Source: Bacteroidota bacterium
GTDB lineage: Bacteria; Bacteroidota; Bacteroidia; Flavobacteriales; Flavobacteriaceae
DNA: 64,000 nt
Assembly: GCA_027621175.1 (NCBI GenBank)
Contig: JAQCCM010000002.1
Span: 124,001 to 188,000 of the forward strand
Direction: 5' to 3'
Shown here: positions 1-9,032 of the stretch, piece after piece
Position numbering within the stretch: the first letter of the stretch is position 1
Layout of the letters: each line of letters starts with the position of its first letter
Position numbers and translations under genes: made by a program
The notes under the pieces: model-generated
Told to the model about the DNA's origin: nothing
What the model saw: the letters and a program-made list of their open reading frames with translations, nothing else
Database searches by the model: none

Positions 1-666
1 GATGCGGGGAATTTGTTAATCCACCCAGATACGGGTAAAATCATATTAAGTGACGATGTTGGAGCTGAGGATGAACTTATTGGAGATCCAAATGAAGATT
101 TCTACTTTACTAACATAAATACACTGTCCTATAAAAATTTCACTTTTGGAATTCAATGGGAATATACACATGGTGGTGATATTTATTCACTATCTGCCTC
201 TAACCTCTTAAGACGAGGAGTTACAAGAGATACTGAGGATAGAGAAGGTAGCTACATCATCCCCGGTGTTATAGGCGATCCTAACACTGGAGAGGTTGTT
301 CTTGATTCTAACGGCGATAAAATTAAAAACAATATACAGATTGGAGCCAACGATTTATACTTTATAAACTTGATGGATGTAGATGAAAATATTGTTTTTG
401 ATGCTTCTGTATTTAGGGTACGTGACATAAGCTTGTCATATGCATTGCCAAGCAAGGTTCTAGAAAATTTACCAATTGGTAGCGCATTATTCACCTTGCA
501 AGCAAACAACATTTTTTACAATGCACCAAACCTCCCGCAATACATGAATTTGGACCCAGAGGTATTGGGTGCTAATACAGATGGAGCTACTAATAGCAAG
601 GGATTAGATTACCAGAATGACCCATCTTATAAGCAAGTTTCGTTGGGTGTTAAATTAACCTTTTAA
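1..666 (+). CDS. SusC/RagA-type TonB-dependent outer membrane receptor, C-terminal part
   Basis: Only the last ~220 residues are in the window. The frame is open from base 1, so the TTG used by the ORF track at 13 is not the start. The fragment alternates short strands and aromatic-rich turns and ends in the outer-membrane signature SLGVKLTF, with a terminal Phe as expected for a beta barrel inserted by BAM. Segments such as RVRDISLSYALP and the 'ANNIF' strand near the end are typical of SusC barrels. The SusD-like gene starts 10 bases downstream, which fixes the family. The pair imports a nutrient (glycan or peptide) across the outer membrane using TonB; the substrate cannot be read here. 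Confidence 0.93.
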   Translation, partial: DAGNLLIHPDTGKIILSDDVGAEDELIGDPNEDFYFTNINTLSYKNFTFGIQWEYTHGGDIYSLSASNLLRRGVTRDTEDREGSYIIPGVIGDPNTGEVVLDSNGDKIKNNIQIGANDLYFINLMDVDENIVFDASVFRVRDISLSYALPSKVLENLPIGSALFTLQANNIFYNAPNLPQYMNLDPEVLGANTDGATNSKGLDYQNDPSYKQVSLGVKLTF

Positions 667-676
667 TATTATTACT

Positions 677-2281
677 ATGAAAAATCAAATTAAAAAATAT
701 ATTTTCGGTTTCTGCACACTTGCACTAGTAAGTGTTACGTCATGCGAAACCACCGATTTGGACATCAATGATAACCCAAATCAACTTACAACTGAATCAG
801 CTGATCCAAACTATATCTTAAATGGTCTAATGTTTAGCAACGGTATTCAAAACGTACGATTAAGTGGTATAACAAGCGGAGTAGTTCGGCAAATCAATCA
901 GTTTGGTACTTATGCATCATCTGCGGGACAAGAAGCTATGGACGGTGCTTGGTACAATGCATATTCCTTAACTTCTAACTTACAGCTTTTAAAAACCCTT
1001 TCCAAAGAGAAAAATCTTCCAGTTCATGTGGGGATTGGACAAGTTTTGGAAGCCATGGTCTATGTGAATCTTGTTGATTATATAGGGACAGCGGTATACA
1101 GTGAAGCTGTAAATCCAGAATTCACTCAACCCAATTTAGATTCAGGGGTGGATATTTATAAGGCTATGCTTTTACAATTAGATGAAGCTTTAGCAAACTT
1201 AGATAAGGAAGGAAGTATTACTCATGAAGATATCTATTATCAAGATGTAGCTAATTGGAAAAAATTGGCCAATACTTTGAAAATTAAAATGTATGTACAA
1301 ACACGTTTAGCTGGCGATGATTGGGACGGTGATGGAACTAGCAACAAAAGTGCTATTGAAGCCATTGTTACAGGTGGAGACTTTATATCTGAAAATACAG
1401 ATGACTATCAGATATACTTTAACAGTAAAGAAACCAACCCTGACGCACGTCACTACGGTTTCAGCACCAATTATATTGTAGCAGCAGATGATTATATGTC
1501 AAATGATTTTATGAATCGTCTTATTAATGGTAAGTCAATAAATGATCCAAGACTACCTTACTACATTTACAGACAAACACTTGAAGATCCAATGACTATT
1601 GATCCAGACGGTGCTTTACTTCCATGTGATGGAGATTCGGATTTTCAGTACTGTTACTTAGGTGATGGATATTGGGGTAGAGATCATGCAGATGATGAAG
1701 GAATTCCTAATGATGGTGTTTACAGATCTACTTGGGGTATATATCCAGCCGGAGGAGCTTTTGATCAAGGTACTGGTGGGTCAACTTTAGAGTCTGTCAA
1801 TCTTGGTGGAGCCGGAATTCAACCCATCATCCTTGCATCATTTACGCATTTTTGGTTAGCAGAAGCTGTTTTAACCATGGGTGTTAGTGGAGATGCACGT
1901 GCACTACTTAAAAAAGGAATGGAACTTTCTTTTGATAAAGTTGGAACTTTTGCTAGCAAAGAAATTGCTACTGCCGATGTTGATGCTTACGTTAATGAAG
2001 TATTAACCAATTATGACAGCGCTAGCGATGAAGATAAATTAGCCATAGTTATTGAAGAATTTTACATTGCTTCTTTTGGTAATAGTGTAGAGCCTTACAA
2101 TAACTACCGAAGAACTGGCTATCCTGTACTTGGTAATTCGGTTATTGAAAACACTGATTTTCCTAGAAGCTTCTTCTTGCCTTCGTCTGAAATTAATTCT
2201 AATGACAATCCGGCACTTGAACAGAAAAAACTATCTGACCAAGTTTTCTGGGATACGAATCCAGCAGGCTTTATCAATTAA
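677..2281 (+). CDS. SusD/RagB family nutrient-binding lipoprotein
   Basis: 534 residues, with a signal peptide and lipobox (VTSC, Cys at about residue 23) followed by acidic residues, as in surface-exposed Bacteroidota lipoproteins. The body is alpha-helical, with the SusD-like_2 type start (DINDNPNQ) and a late segment (EEFYIASFGN...YRRTGYP) matching the family's C-terminal helices. It would cap the SusC barrel encoded just upstream and bind the substrate. The subfamily resembles the group often seen with peptide or unknown substrates rather than the classical starch SusD; no glycoside hydrolase is nearby in this window to name a substrate. Confidence 0.93.
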   Translation: MKNQIKKYIFGFCTLALVSVTSCETTDLDINDNPNQLTTESADPNYILNGLMFSNGIQNVRLSGITSGVVRQINQFGTYASSAGQEAMDGAWYNAYSLTSNLQLLKTLSKEKNLPVHVGIGQVLEAMVYVNLVDYIGTAVYSEAVNPEFTQPNLDSGVDIYKAMLLQLDEALANLDKEGSITHEDIYYQDVANWKKLANTLKIKMYVQTRLAGDDWDGDGTSNKSAIEAIVTGGDFISENTDDYQIYFNSKETNPDARHYGFSTNYIVAADDYMSNDFMNRLINGKSINDPRLPYYIYRQTLEDPMTIDPDGALLPCDGDSDFQYCYLGDGYWGRDHADDEGIPNDGVYRSTWGIYPAGGAFDQGTGGSTLESVNLGGAGIQPIILASFTHFWLAEAVLTMGVSGDARALLKKGMELSFDKVGTFASKEIATADVDAYVNEVLTNYDSASDEDKLAIVIEEFYIASFGNSVEPYNNYRRTGYPVLGNSVIENTDFPRSFFLPSSEINSNDNPALEQKKLSDQVFWDTNPAGFIN

Positions 2282-2292
2282 TTATAAAACAA

Positions 2293-3222
2293 ATGAAAAA
2301 TTTAAAATACATATATAGTTTATTGGTCGCAATGATTATAGTATCATGTACAGACCAAAGTACATTTAGAAATCCTGCCATTCATGAGCTTGAAAACGGA
2401 GCTATGGTTCGGTTTGAAAGTTTACCACCTACTTCATATGACACAGTTGAAGGATTTGGTATCGCAGGAAAACTTGAAGATGTCAATGGAAATACGTCAA
2501 GTTATTCATTACACCTACAAGCTACAATTGGCGGTGTTCAAATTTCTGCTGAAGATATTTGGTCAACGAATAGTTTTCCTACAGATCTCAACTTAACAGT
2601 AGAGGATTTTGCAGCCGCTCTTGACATAGATGTGACTGATATTAGCATGGGTGACTTTTTTCAATTTTATGGAACAGCAACCAGGAATGACGGAACTGTT
2701 TTTTATGGAACAAAGCCAGATTACGGAAATGATAAAGACAATTCATCTCTTGGTTTTACTGAAGGTAATTTAAATTCAAATGCTTCATACAAGAGTGCAA
2801 TGAGTTTTAATGCCATTTTAGCTTGTCCTATACCATCTAATCTTTATGTTGGTGATTATAAAGTTTCAGGTGATATGTCTACTGGGACATATGGAGAACC
2901 TTTTTCGTTACCTAAAACAGTAACTTTAGAAGAATCATCTGTATATCAAAGAACTTTTCAAATTAACTATTTAGAAGTCTATGGCCTTGGTCAACCTGAT
3001 ATGGATTTTACTATTGATTTCATTTGTGGAAATGCAACAGCAAAAGACAACCTTTCTACTAATCTACTCTGTAACACAGATTTGGTCATAAGTGGTGCAA
3101 CTCCGTTAAGTTACGATGAAAGCGATGACTCCACTCTCACCATTAACTTCACTGACAACGTGTTGGGTGATTGTGGTCAGTCTCCTGTAGTATTAACTAT
3201 TACTCTAACTAAAATTAATTAA
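2293..3222 (+). CDS. lipoprotein of the SusC/D locus, unknown function
   Basis: 309 residues with a lipoprotein signal peptide (IIVSC lipobox, Cys at about 19). The rest looks like two beta-rich domains: an N-terminal region with a VRFESLPPTSYDT segment and a C-terminal region containing several Cys. It lies 11 bases after the SusD gene and one base before the next lipoprotein gene, so it is co-transcribed. Small lipoproteins in this position usually act as extra surface substrate binders or assembly factors. I do not recognise a named family. Confidence 0.8.
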   Translation: MKNLKYIYSLLVAMIIVSCTDQSTFRNPAIHELENGAMVRFESLPPTSYDTVEGFGIAGKLEDVNGNTSSYSLHLQATIGGVQISAEDIWSTNSFPTDLNLTVEDFAAALDIDVTDISMGDFFQFYGTATRNDGTVFYGTKPDYGNDKDNSSLGFTEGNLNSNASYKSAMSFNAILACPIPSNLYVGDYKVSGDMSTGTYGEPFSLPKTVTLEESSVYQRTFQINYLEVYGLGQPDMDFTIDFICGNATAKDNLSTNLLCNTDLVISGATPLSYDESDDSTLTINFTDNVLGDCGQSPVVLTITLTKIN

Positions 3223-3223
3223 G

Positions 3224-4093
3224 ATGAAGAATTTAAAATATTTTTTATTCATTGTAGTTTCGATTTTCATCTCTTGTGAAGACGATAGCTATTCTATAGA
3301 ATATACAGATAATGAAGTAAAGCAAGACCTTAACGTTACGCTAACTTTGGACAGAGAAAGAGTTGCCGCAACTACGAATGTAGGGTTTACCGTGGCTATA
3401 GAAAGTGCTCTTTCAGTAGACGCTACTGTAACCGTAGCTTCTATCAACAAATGTGGAGGGCCACTATCGCATTTGGCTGAAACAACAACTGGAACAGCCC
3501 TTATTAAAGCTGGTAAAACTAGTGGAATGGGAACAATTAATGCTGCTGATTTTAATACTGAACTAGATGAACTAGATTGGGACGGAGCAACAGATTGTTT
3601 TACGTTCGATGTAACTGGAATCGCCCTTGCGGAAGGTGACGATCCTTATGTAGCTTCTGCTTCAACGCCAGCTATACTGACTGCCGTAAATGCAGATTAC
3701 ATGAGTGATGCGGACGATGACGCTGTTATGATTAGTATGGACTGGAAAAATCCTGATGCGAATGACTTTGATATGTATGTAACAAACGCTAATGGGAGTG
3801 TTTTTTACGAAATTGCAGAATCTGGCAGCCGTTTTGAAGGTGACTTTTTTGATAATGATTCAGACGCTTATTACCCAGCCGCAGACGGAGTATATCTTGT
3901 ATGGTGTTATGTATATACACAAGAAGCTGCAGATGTACCATCTGAAATATATTTTACGCACCCAATAACAGGTTTTGTAGATGTAATTGCATTTACTATG
4001 GCAAGCGGTTCTTCTGGTTTCTATCCGGTTGCTACAATTACAAAAACAACTGACGCAGAAGAAAATATGAGTTATGAAATAGCTGCATATTAA
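3224..4093 (+). CDS. surface lipoprotein of the SusC/D locus, unknown function
   Basis: 289 residues. It has a lipoprotein signal (SIFISC) followed directly by EDD, which fits the Bacteroidota lipoprotein export signal for the cell surface. The middle resembles a calcium-dependent adhesin-like domain. The C-terminal third (MDWKNPDANDFDMYV...) resembles beta-sandwich domains of the pre-peptidase C-terminal/DUF2135 type, with the acidic motif typical of calcium sites. It is the last gene of the locus and is followed by a strong intrinsic terminator. It shares its first residues (MKNLKY) with the preceding gene, possibly an old duplication of the signal region. Function is inferred only from position. 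Confidence 0.78.
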   Translation: MKNLKYFLFIVVSIFISCEDDSYSIEYTDNEVKQDLNVTLTLDRERVAATTNVGFTVAIESALSVDATVTVASINKCGGPLSHLAETTTGTALIKAGKTSGMGTINAADFNTELDELDWDGATDCFTFDVTGIALAEGDDPYVASASTPAILTAVNADYMSDADDDAVMISMDWKNPDANDFDMYVTNANGSVFYEIAESGSRFEGDFFDNDSDAYYPAADGVYLVWCYVYTQEAADVPSEIYFTHPITGFVDVIAFTMASGSSGFYPVATITKTTDAEENMSYEIAAY

Positions 4094-4116
4094 CAAACTA
4101 TTTTAATGATTATTTA

Positions 4117-4149
4117 AATCCCTTCTCGATTGAGAAGGGATTTTTTTTT
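4117..4149 (+). terminator. intrinsic terminator of the SusC/D locus
   Basis: A perfect 11-bp stem (AATCCCTTCTC / GAGAAGGGATT) with a GATT loop is followed by an uninterrupted run of T. It sits 24 bases after the last lipoprotein stop. The opposite strand also carries A-rich sequence before the stem, so it could partly serve the convergent gene at 4208-4918. Confidence 0.92.
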
Positions 4150-4207
4150 ACCGCAAAGTCATCTAAATTGTTTTTAAACTCTCTGTAAAAAATGTATGAA
4201 AAGTAAA

Positions 4208-4918
4208 TTATTCAATAACTCTAAATGTTTGTACTTGTGAATGGGAGTTATTACCCTTAGTGTCTTCAGTAAAAACACTCCAGTAGTATATGGTGTTCGG
4301 ATTTAGTTGTACACTTAAATTAGATGCACTTAAATTTATTTGATTTTCTGGTGGGGTTTGCAAACCGTCCACAGTGTCAACATATAATGTGTAGGTCATC
4401 GAGTCTCCATCCGGATCTTCACCAGACCACACTAAATTAAACTTTCCGTCAGTTAACTGAATTGATTTTCCAGGATCTGGCGTGATAAGTTGTGCTGTAA
4501 AAGGAGCGCTATTAGTCTCTCCATCGCCTTGAAGGTAAAAACGCCACGTATCGCTAACAGGCCTTTCTGTTGGAAATTCTTCAGAGGTAGATGTGACAAA
4601 CCAAGAATAGGCATAGCCTTTATCCAAATTTATAACGGCTGATGTTTGAACAATTCCAGCACGTTTGATTTTTTTGTTTGTTTCAATATTTGTGATTTCC
4701 AAAAAATAATTGGTAACATTTGCTGCTGCGTTCCATGAAAACTCCACTGCTGTCTGAGTGGAATTTATTGAAGTACCTGTATTGCAGTTTTCACCATTAT
4801 TTGGGAAAATTAACTGAGCAGAAACAGGGTTTTTTGGCCCATCATCCTTTGAGCAGCTAGATGCGATTATTAAAACAATAAGAGTTAAAAGTCTAGAATT
4901 AAGCATGTATTTATTCAT
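4208..4918 (-). CDS. surface lipoprotein with fibronectin-III-like domains
   Basis: The ORF track starts at a TTG (4927); the first ATG is at 4918 and gives a clean lipoprotein signal (LIIASSC) followed by SKDD, a classic acidic surface-export signal. Two beta-sandwich repeats follow. Each has the FN3-like pattern 'FSWNAA...YFLEI' or 'LVWSGEDPDGDSMTYTLYV' and ends in YYWSV or YSWFV, so the protein is probably a two-domain binding lipoprotein. Its start overlaps the end of the upstream T9SS metalloprotease gene, so the two are translated from one message. It may hold or present the protease at the surface; that is inference. Confidence 0.85.
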   Translation of the reverse strand: MNKYMLNSRLLTLIVLIIASSCSKDDGPKNPVSAQLIFPNNGENCNTGTSINSTQTAVEFSWNAAANVTNYFLEITNIETNKKIKRAGIVQTSAVINLDKGYAYSWFVTSTSEEFPTERPVSDTWRFYLQGDGETNSAPFTAQLITPDPGKSIQLTDGKFNLVWSGEDPDGDSMTYTLYVDTVDGLQTPPENQINLSASNLSVQLNPNTIYYWSVFTEDTKGNNSHSQVQTFRVIE

Positions 4919-7565
4919 TTTTGACAATTTTTAGCGTCTGCATTACTGTGGGAGCACTCACCTCTATAAAATAAACGCCTTTAGCGTTATCTCCTAAATT
5001 AAAATCAACTTTTCTACTTTGTGAAAGAGTTTTAACTGTGTTTTGGATGATACTTCCTCGAATATCCCGAACTATAAATGATACTTCAGCATCATTACCA
5101 CCAACAAACATATGGACTATTCCGTCTGTTGGATTGGGGTAAAAGAAGACATCTTCGCTAATAAAATAAGTTTCTTCGAAAACGCCTTGGCATTCGTAAT
5201 CGGTAAACACTTGAACGGTGTTGATACCTTTATCCAAAGCAACTGTTATTTGATTTGAGGCAACTATTTTACTAACCCCATTGTGAACCATGTAATATGA
5301 TTGAGCACCTGAAAGGTTCAGGTAAAGGGAGTCATCTAAATTGGACTGTATGGCGGCTACAGCAAGTGGTTCTGGTTGTGAAAGAATAACATTATAACAT
5401 TGCTCAAATGTATTTTGTCCGCTTAGCGTAAAACACACAGGGTAAGTCCCTATTTCTAAATTCTCAACGGTTTTGGCATATCCTAAATTCGAATTTAACC
5501 CATACGCTACTCCATCAATGGTTACAAAATAACTCAAAGAAGTGTCTTTTGCAGAAACAGATATCGATCCATCTTGAGTTCCTATACATGAGTTTGAAGT
5601 AACTTTAACCTCAAAATTATCTGCTGCTAAGATAATAACCGTACAACCATATACATCAACATCGTTGCCCTGAGGGGTAGATGGACACTGATCAAGGTCA
5701 TCTGAAACGCCATCATTATCTGTGTCTTTTTGGAAATCTGCACAACCATCGCTGTCAATCTCTGCTCCAAGAGGCGTATCTGGACATAAATCTAAGTAAT
5801 CATTGACTCCGTCATTATCAGAATCTGCGCATCCTGTAGCATCCACTACTGAACCAGAAGGAGTTGAAGGACATTGATCAATATCGTTTGTTACACCATC
5901 ATTATCTGAGTCTAATTCAGAGGCTGCACATCCATTACGGTCAACAGATTCTCCAGCAGGAGTATTATCACAATCATCGAAAATGTCTGTTACACCATCA
6001 CCGTCTGAATCTAGATTAGGATCAATTGAGCTACATTCAGAAACAGAATGAGGGTCAATAACTCCACACATTGATGTTGATATATCTCTTGCAAGAATAA
6101 TTTCAGAACCAGGTAAATATTGATTTATTGAAGAAGTGCCTGGTCCCCTGCCACTATTATAATGCATAAGTGAGCTACTATCGATATTGTGTCCAAAACC
6201 CAGTGCGTGACCTAACTCGTGTTTAGCAGTGGAATTGAAGTCATATTGTGAGTTAGAAACGCTTTCATAACCCCAATCTAGAGCATCATTAAAAATGATA
6301 TCTATTTCACTCCAAGCAAATTGTGCGTCAGTGCCATTGTTAATTATACACCCAGAATACCAAGAATATGTGACACCCAATGCATTCGTTTGAGAAAATG
6401 TAATCACATTTGTATCATCACTAATTGCTGATGATATTTCTGTTACCTCATTAACAATTTCGAAATTTTGACCAGTAGTACACACCCAATCAATAAGTAC
6501 ATCTTCGAATGATTCTCTGGCCGCTGTGTTTTCTTGAAAATCCTTATTTAAAACGAATTGATATGCACCATTAAGTATATTGTCTTGTAATGGAGCATTG
6601 GGATCAGTTACGTTGCTTGACATGCTGCCTGTATGATAAATTGGATATTCAACCTCGTCATCGCTATCTCCACCAATTGAATACCTGTATGTGTTAATAC
6701 TATAGGGAATGGTAAGTAATTGTGAAGATTCAAAATTGGTGTTATCGGCTGTCGTCACACGAAAACTCCCCGAACCACTATCTGAGGGCACTTCTACCTT
6801 AATTTCTGTATCAGACCAACTAACTATTTGAGATTTTAAACAAGATAACCATCTTGATCCTCCAGAATCAGCATCTTTAAATGAAACATATCCGTGATTG
6901 TTGTTAATAATAAAGTCTCCAAAACCTGATCCCGTTATTGTAAGAACTTCCTTATTCCCAGCTACTATATTCGTTGGAGTGGCACTAACGACTTGTACGT
7001 TATGAGAAATATCAAAAGCATTAAATGCGCTTTTTTCTAAATCGAAATTTACATCTTTTGCTTTTTTTTTTGAAATCTGCAATAGCTTTTTTTCAAATTT
7101 CCTTTTAGTAGTCGTTTTGTAATCCGACAACATGACACTATTTGAGAATGAGTCATAATCAAAATAACCAGAAATGTTCTGATAGACTTCCATCAAAGGT
7201 TGGTCATGATCAAAACCAAAAAGCTTGATGCTTCGTGCTTTTTTGAGCATCAAGTAACCTGTTGAATTAACTTGTAATTTTAAACTTGGCTTCACTACAA
7301 CCCCTTCTAATCCAATTGCACCACCCTCAGTCAAGAGATATTGAAACCTACCGCTTTGTCCTTTAAATAATTTGGATACTTCAATTTTGTAAACAGTATA
7401 AATCATTTTACGATCAACATCCCAGTGAGCATTTTTCTCAACCACCCGGCCATTTACAACAATACTTGAAGAATTAAAGGCTTCTTCAATGTCTGTAGCA
7501 CCACCAGATGTTTGTGCAGAAAGAAAGCATGAAACGAATAATAAAGGATATATAAATTTTTTCAT
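4911..7565 (-). CDS. secreted T9SS metalloprotease with TIG and thrombospondin type 3 repeats
   Basis: 884 residues from the ATG at 7565; the ORF-track start at 7583 is a TTG before the signal peptide MKKFIYPLLF...LSAQ. Visible parts in order are: a ~190-residue N-terminal region, an IPT/TIG domain (NIVAGNKEVLTITGSGFG), a matrixin-like zinc protease domain with HELGHALGFGH and a later Met-turn-like SSLMHY, four to five calcium-binding DxDxDGVxDxxDxCPxTPxG repeats, a SprB-like repeat, and a C-terminal type A sorting domain (FYPNPTDGIVHMFV). It should be exported by T9SS and act outside the cell on proteins. The full HExxHxxGxxH zinc site is intact. It is followed by an overlapping surface lipoprotein gene. 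Confidence 0.92.
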   Translation of the reverse strand: MKKFIYPLLFVSCFLSAQTSGGATDIEEAFNSSSIVVNGRVVEKNAHWDVDRKMIYTVYKIEVSKLFKGQSGRFQYLLTEGGAIGLEGVVVKPSLKLQVNSTGYLMLKKARSIKLFGFDHDQPLMEVYQNISGYFDYDSFSNSVMLSDYKTTTKRKFEKKLLQISKKKAKDVNFDLEKSAFNAFDISHNVQVVSATPTNIVAGNKEVLTITGSGFGDFIINNNHGYVSFKDADSGGSRWLSCLKSQIVSWSDTEIKVEVPSDSGSGSFRVTTADNTNFESSQLLTIPYSINTYRYSIGGDSDDEVEYPIYHTGSMSSNVTDPNAPLQDNILNGAYQFVLNKDFQENTAARESFEDVLIDWVCTTGQNFEIVNEVTEISSAISDDTNVITFSQTNALGVTYSWYSGCIINNGTDAQFAWSEIDIIFNDALDWGYESVSNSQYDFNSTAKHELGHALGFGHNIDSSSLMHYNSGRGPGTSSINQYLPGSEIILARDISTSMCGVIDPHSVSECSSIDPNLDSDGDGVTDIFDDCDNTPAGESVDRNGCAASELDSDNDGVTNDIDQCPSTPSGSVVDATGCADSDNDGVNDYLDLCPDTPLGAEIDSDGCADFQKDTDNDGVSDDLDQCPSTPQGNDVDVYGCTVIILAADNFEVKVTSNSCIGTQDGSISVSAKDTSLSYFVTIDGVAYGLNSNLGYAKTVENLEIGTYPVCFTLSGQNTFEQCYNVILSQPEPLAVAAIQSNLDDSLYLNLSGAQSYYMVHNGVSKIVASNQITVALDKGINTVQVFTDYECQGVFEETYFISEDVFFYPNPTDGIVHMFVGGNDAEVSFIVRDIRGSIIQNTVKTLSQSRKVDFNLGDNAKGVYFIEVSAPTVMQTLKIVKNE

Positions 7566-7614
7566 AACAAAATATGTCGTCAATATAGTAATTAATACTT
7601 AAAAATATATTCTT

Positions 7615-7622
7615 TATTTTTG
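7615..7622 (+). promoter_or_regulatory. Bacteroidota -7 box for rlmB
   Basis: TATTTTTG matches the TAnnTTTG consensus and ends 4 bases before the rlmB ATG, so the transcript would have almost no leader. I see no convincing -33 TTG at normal spacing. Confidence 0.55.
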
Positions 7623-7626
7623 ACAT

Positions 7627-8346
7627 ATGCAAAAAGAAAACATTTTCGGAATTAACGCCGTGAGGGAGGCCATACAAGACCCTTCAAGAATTCAAAAAGT
7701 ACTCATAGAAAACGGATTAGAATCACCAACGGCCAAAAAACTAAAGGACGAAGTTATGCGCTCAGGAATATCTATTTCCTTTGTGCCTGAGCAAAAACTC
7801 TACAAACACACCAAAGAAAACCACCAAGGCTTTGTGGCACTCATCGGAGAAATTCAATTTGCCACGCTTGAGGATATCATTGACACCAGTCAACAACAAC
7901 TCTTTTTGCTTTTGGATGGGGTCACCGATGTACGGAATTTTGGCGCCATCATTCGTTCGGCTGTTGGTTTAGGAGCAAGTGGTATTATCATTGGGCAAAC
8001 GGGATCTGCTCCGCTAAACAACATCGCCATTCAAGCCTCTGCGGGCGGTGCCTTTCACATCCCTATCATTCGGGTAAGTCACCTCAAAGATGCCATGTAT
8101 ATGCTACAATCACACGACATAACCCTTATGGGTTGTACCGAAAAGGCAGCACACTTTATCAGCGATACAAACCTTAAAAAATCGGTTGGTATTGTTATGG
8201 GAAATGAAAATAAAGGGATTAGTAAAGGCATCCTCAACCTCTGCGACGAGCAAATTAAAATACCGATTAACGAGACCCTTGATTCATACAATGTTTCTGT
8301 AGCAACTGCGCTGGTATTATACGAATACCACAGGCAAAATAATTAA
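7627..8346 (+). CDS. rlmB: 23S rRNA (guanosine-2'-O-)-methyltransferase, TrmH/RlmB family
   Basis: 239 residues, normal family length. The N-terminal substrate-binding domain (residues 1-75, IFGINAVREAI) is followed by the SpoU-type knotted methyltransferase domain. SpoU motifs are visible: DGVTDVRNFGAIIRSA (motif 1 with the catalytic Arg), VMGNENKGIS (motif 2) and IPINETLDSYNVSVATAL (motif 3). It methylates the 2'-O of a guanosine in 23S rRNA using AdoMet. It is transcribed divergently from the metalloprotease gene. Its stop shares the tetranucleotide TTAA with the stop of the convergent HAD gene. Confidence 0.92.
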   Translation: MQKENIFGINAVREAIQDPSRIQKVLIENGLESPTAKKLKDEVMRSGISISFVPEQKLYKHTKENHQGFVALIGEIQFATLEDIIDTSQQQLFLLLDGVTDVRNFGAIIRSAVGLGASGIIIGQTGSAPLNNIAIQASAGGAFHIPIIRVSHLKDAMYMLQSHDITLMGCTEKAAHFISDTNLKKSVGIVMGNENKGISKGILNLCDEQIKIPINETLDSYNVSVATALVLYEYHRQNN

Positions 8347-9032
8347 AGCAAAAATTTCAGTTCGTGTAGTTTTTCGATTTCGATATAATGCGTTGGATGC
8401 TTTTTTTCCAATGGCATAAAATGCACCGCATGCATGCCTGTTGCCAACGCACCCTCAATATCGGCTTCCAAATTATCACCTATCATTATAGATTCATGAG
8501 CAGAAACGCCACCAATCTTTAGCGCATGCTCAAATATTTTGGGGTCTGGTTTTTTCACTCCCACAGAAGACGAATCTGTCACCGTATCAAAAAACGGCAA
8601 CAATCCTGAATTTCGCATTTTGAAATACTGCACATCCTGAAAGCCATTGGTAATCACATGCAAAGCGTAGTGCTGTTTTAGATCTGTTAATATTTCAATA
8701 GCATCATCAAAAAGCATATTGTATTCTGGTAATGTTTGGATATAGGCATCAGACATATCGTCTATTAAGGAATTCGTTGCTGGAAAGTTAAGCCTATCAA
8801 AAACCGTTTTAAGACGTTCAAACCGCAAGGTTTCTTTGTCTATTTTTCCCTCTCTGTACAACTTCCAATACACATTGTTGTTTGGAATATAAGCAGCTAA
8901 GAATTCGTTTAAATCAAGGTCGATAGAATACTCCTTAAACAACGATTTAAATGCCAAGGCTGAATTCGCTTCAAAATCCCATAGCGTGTGATCCAAATCA
9001 AAATAAAGGGCTTTAATCTGCTGCTTATTCAT
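8343..9032 (-). CDS. HAD-family hydrolase, YjjG-type nucleotidase
   Basis: 229 residues. HAD motif I is FDLDHTLWDF (nucleophile and acid/base Asp), motif II is VITNGF, the motif III Lys lies in VKKPDPKIF, and motif IV is MIGDNLEADIEGA. The order and length fit the YjjG/YfnB group, which dephosphorylates (d)UMP, dTMP and non-canonical pyrimidine nucleotides. It overlaps the upstream DUF7033-like gene by 8 bases, so it is coupled to it. Exact substrate is not determined by sequence. Confidence 0.88.
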   Translation of the reverse strand: MNKQQIKALYFDLDHTLWDFEANSALAFKSLFKEYSIDLDLNEFLAAYIPNNNVYWKLYREGKIDKETLRFERLKTVFDRLNFPATNSLIDDMSDAYIQTLPEYNMLFDDAIEILTDLKQHYALHVITNGFQDVQYFKMRNSGLLPFFDTVTDSSSVGVKKPDPKIFEHALKIGGVSAHESIMIGDNLEADIEGALATGMHAVHFMPLEKKHPTHYIEIEKLHELKFLL

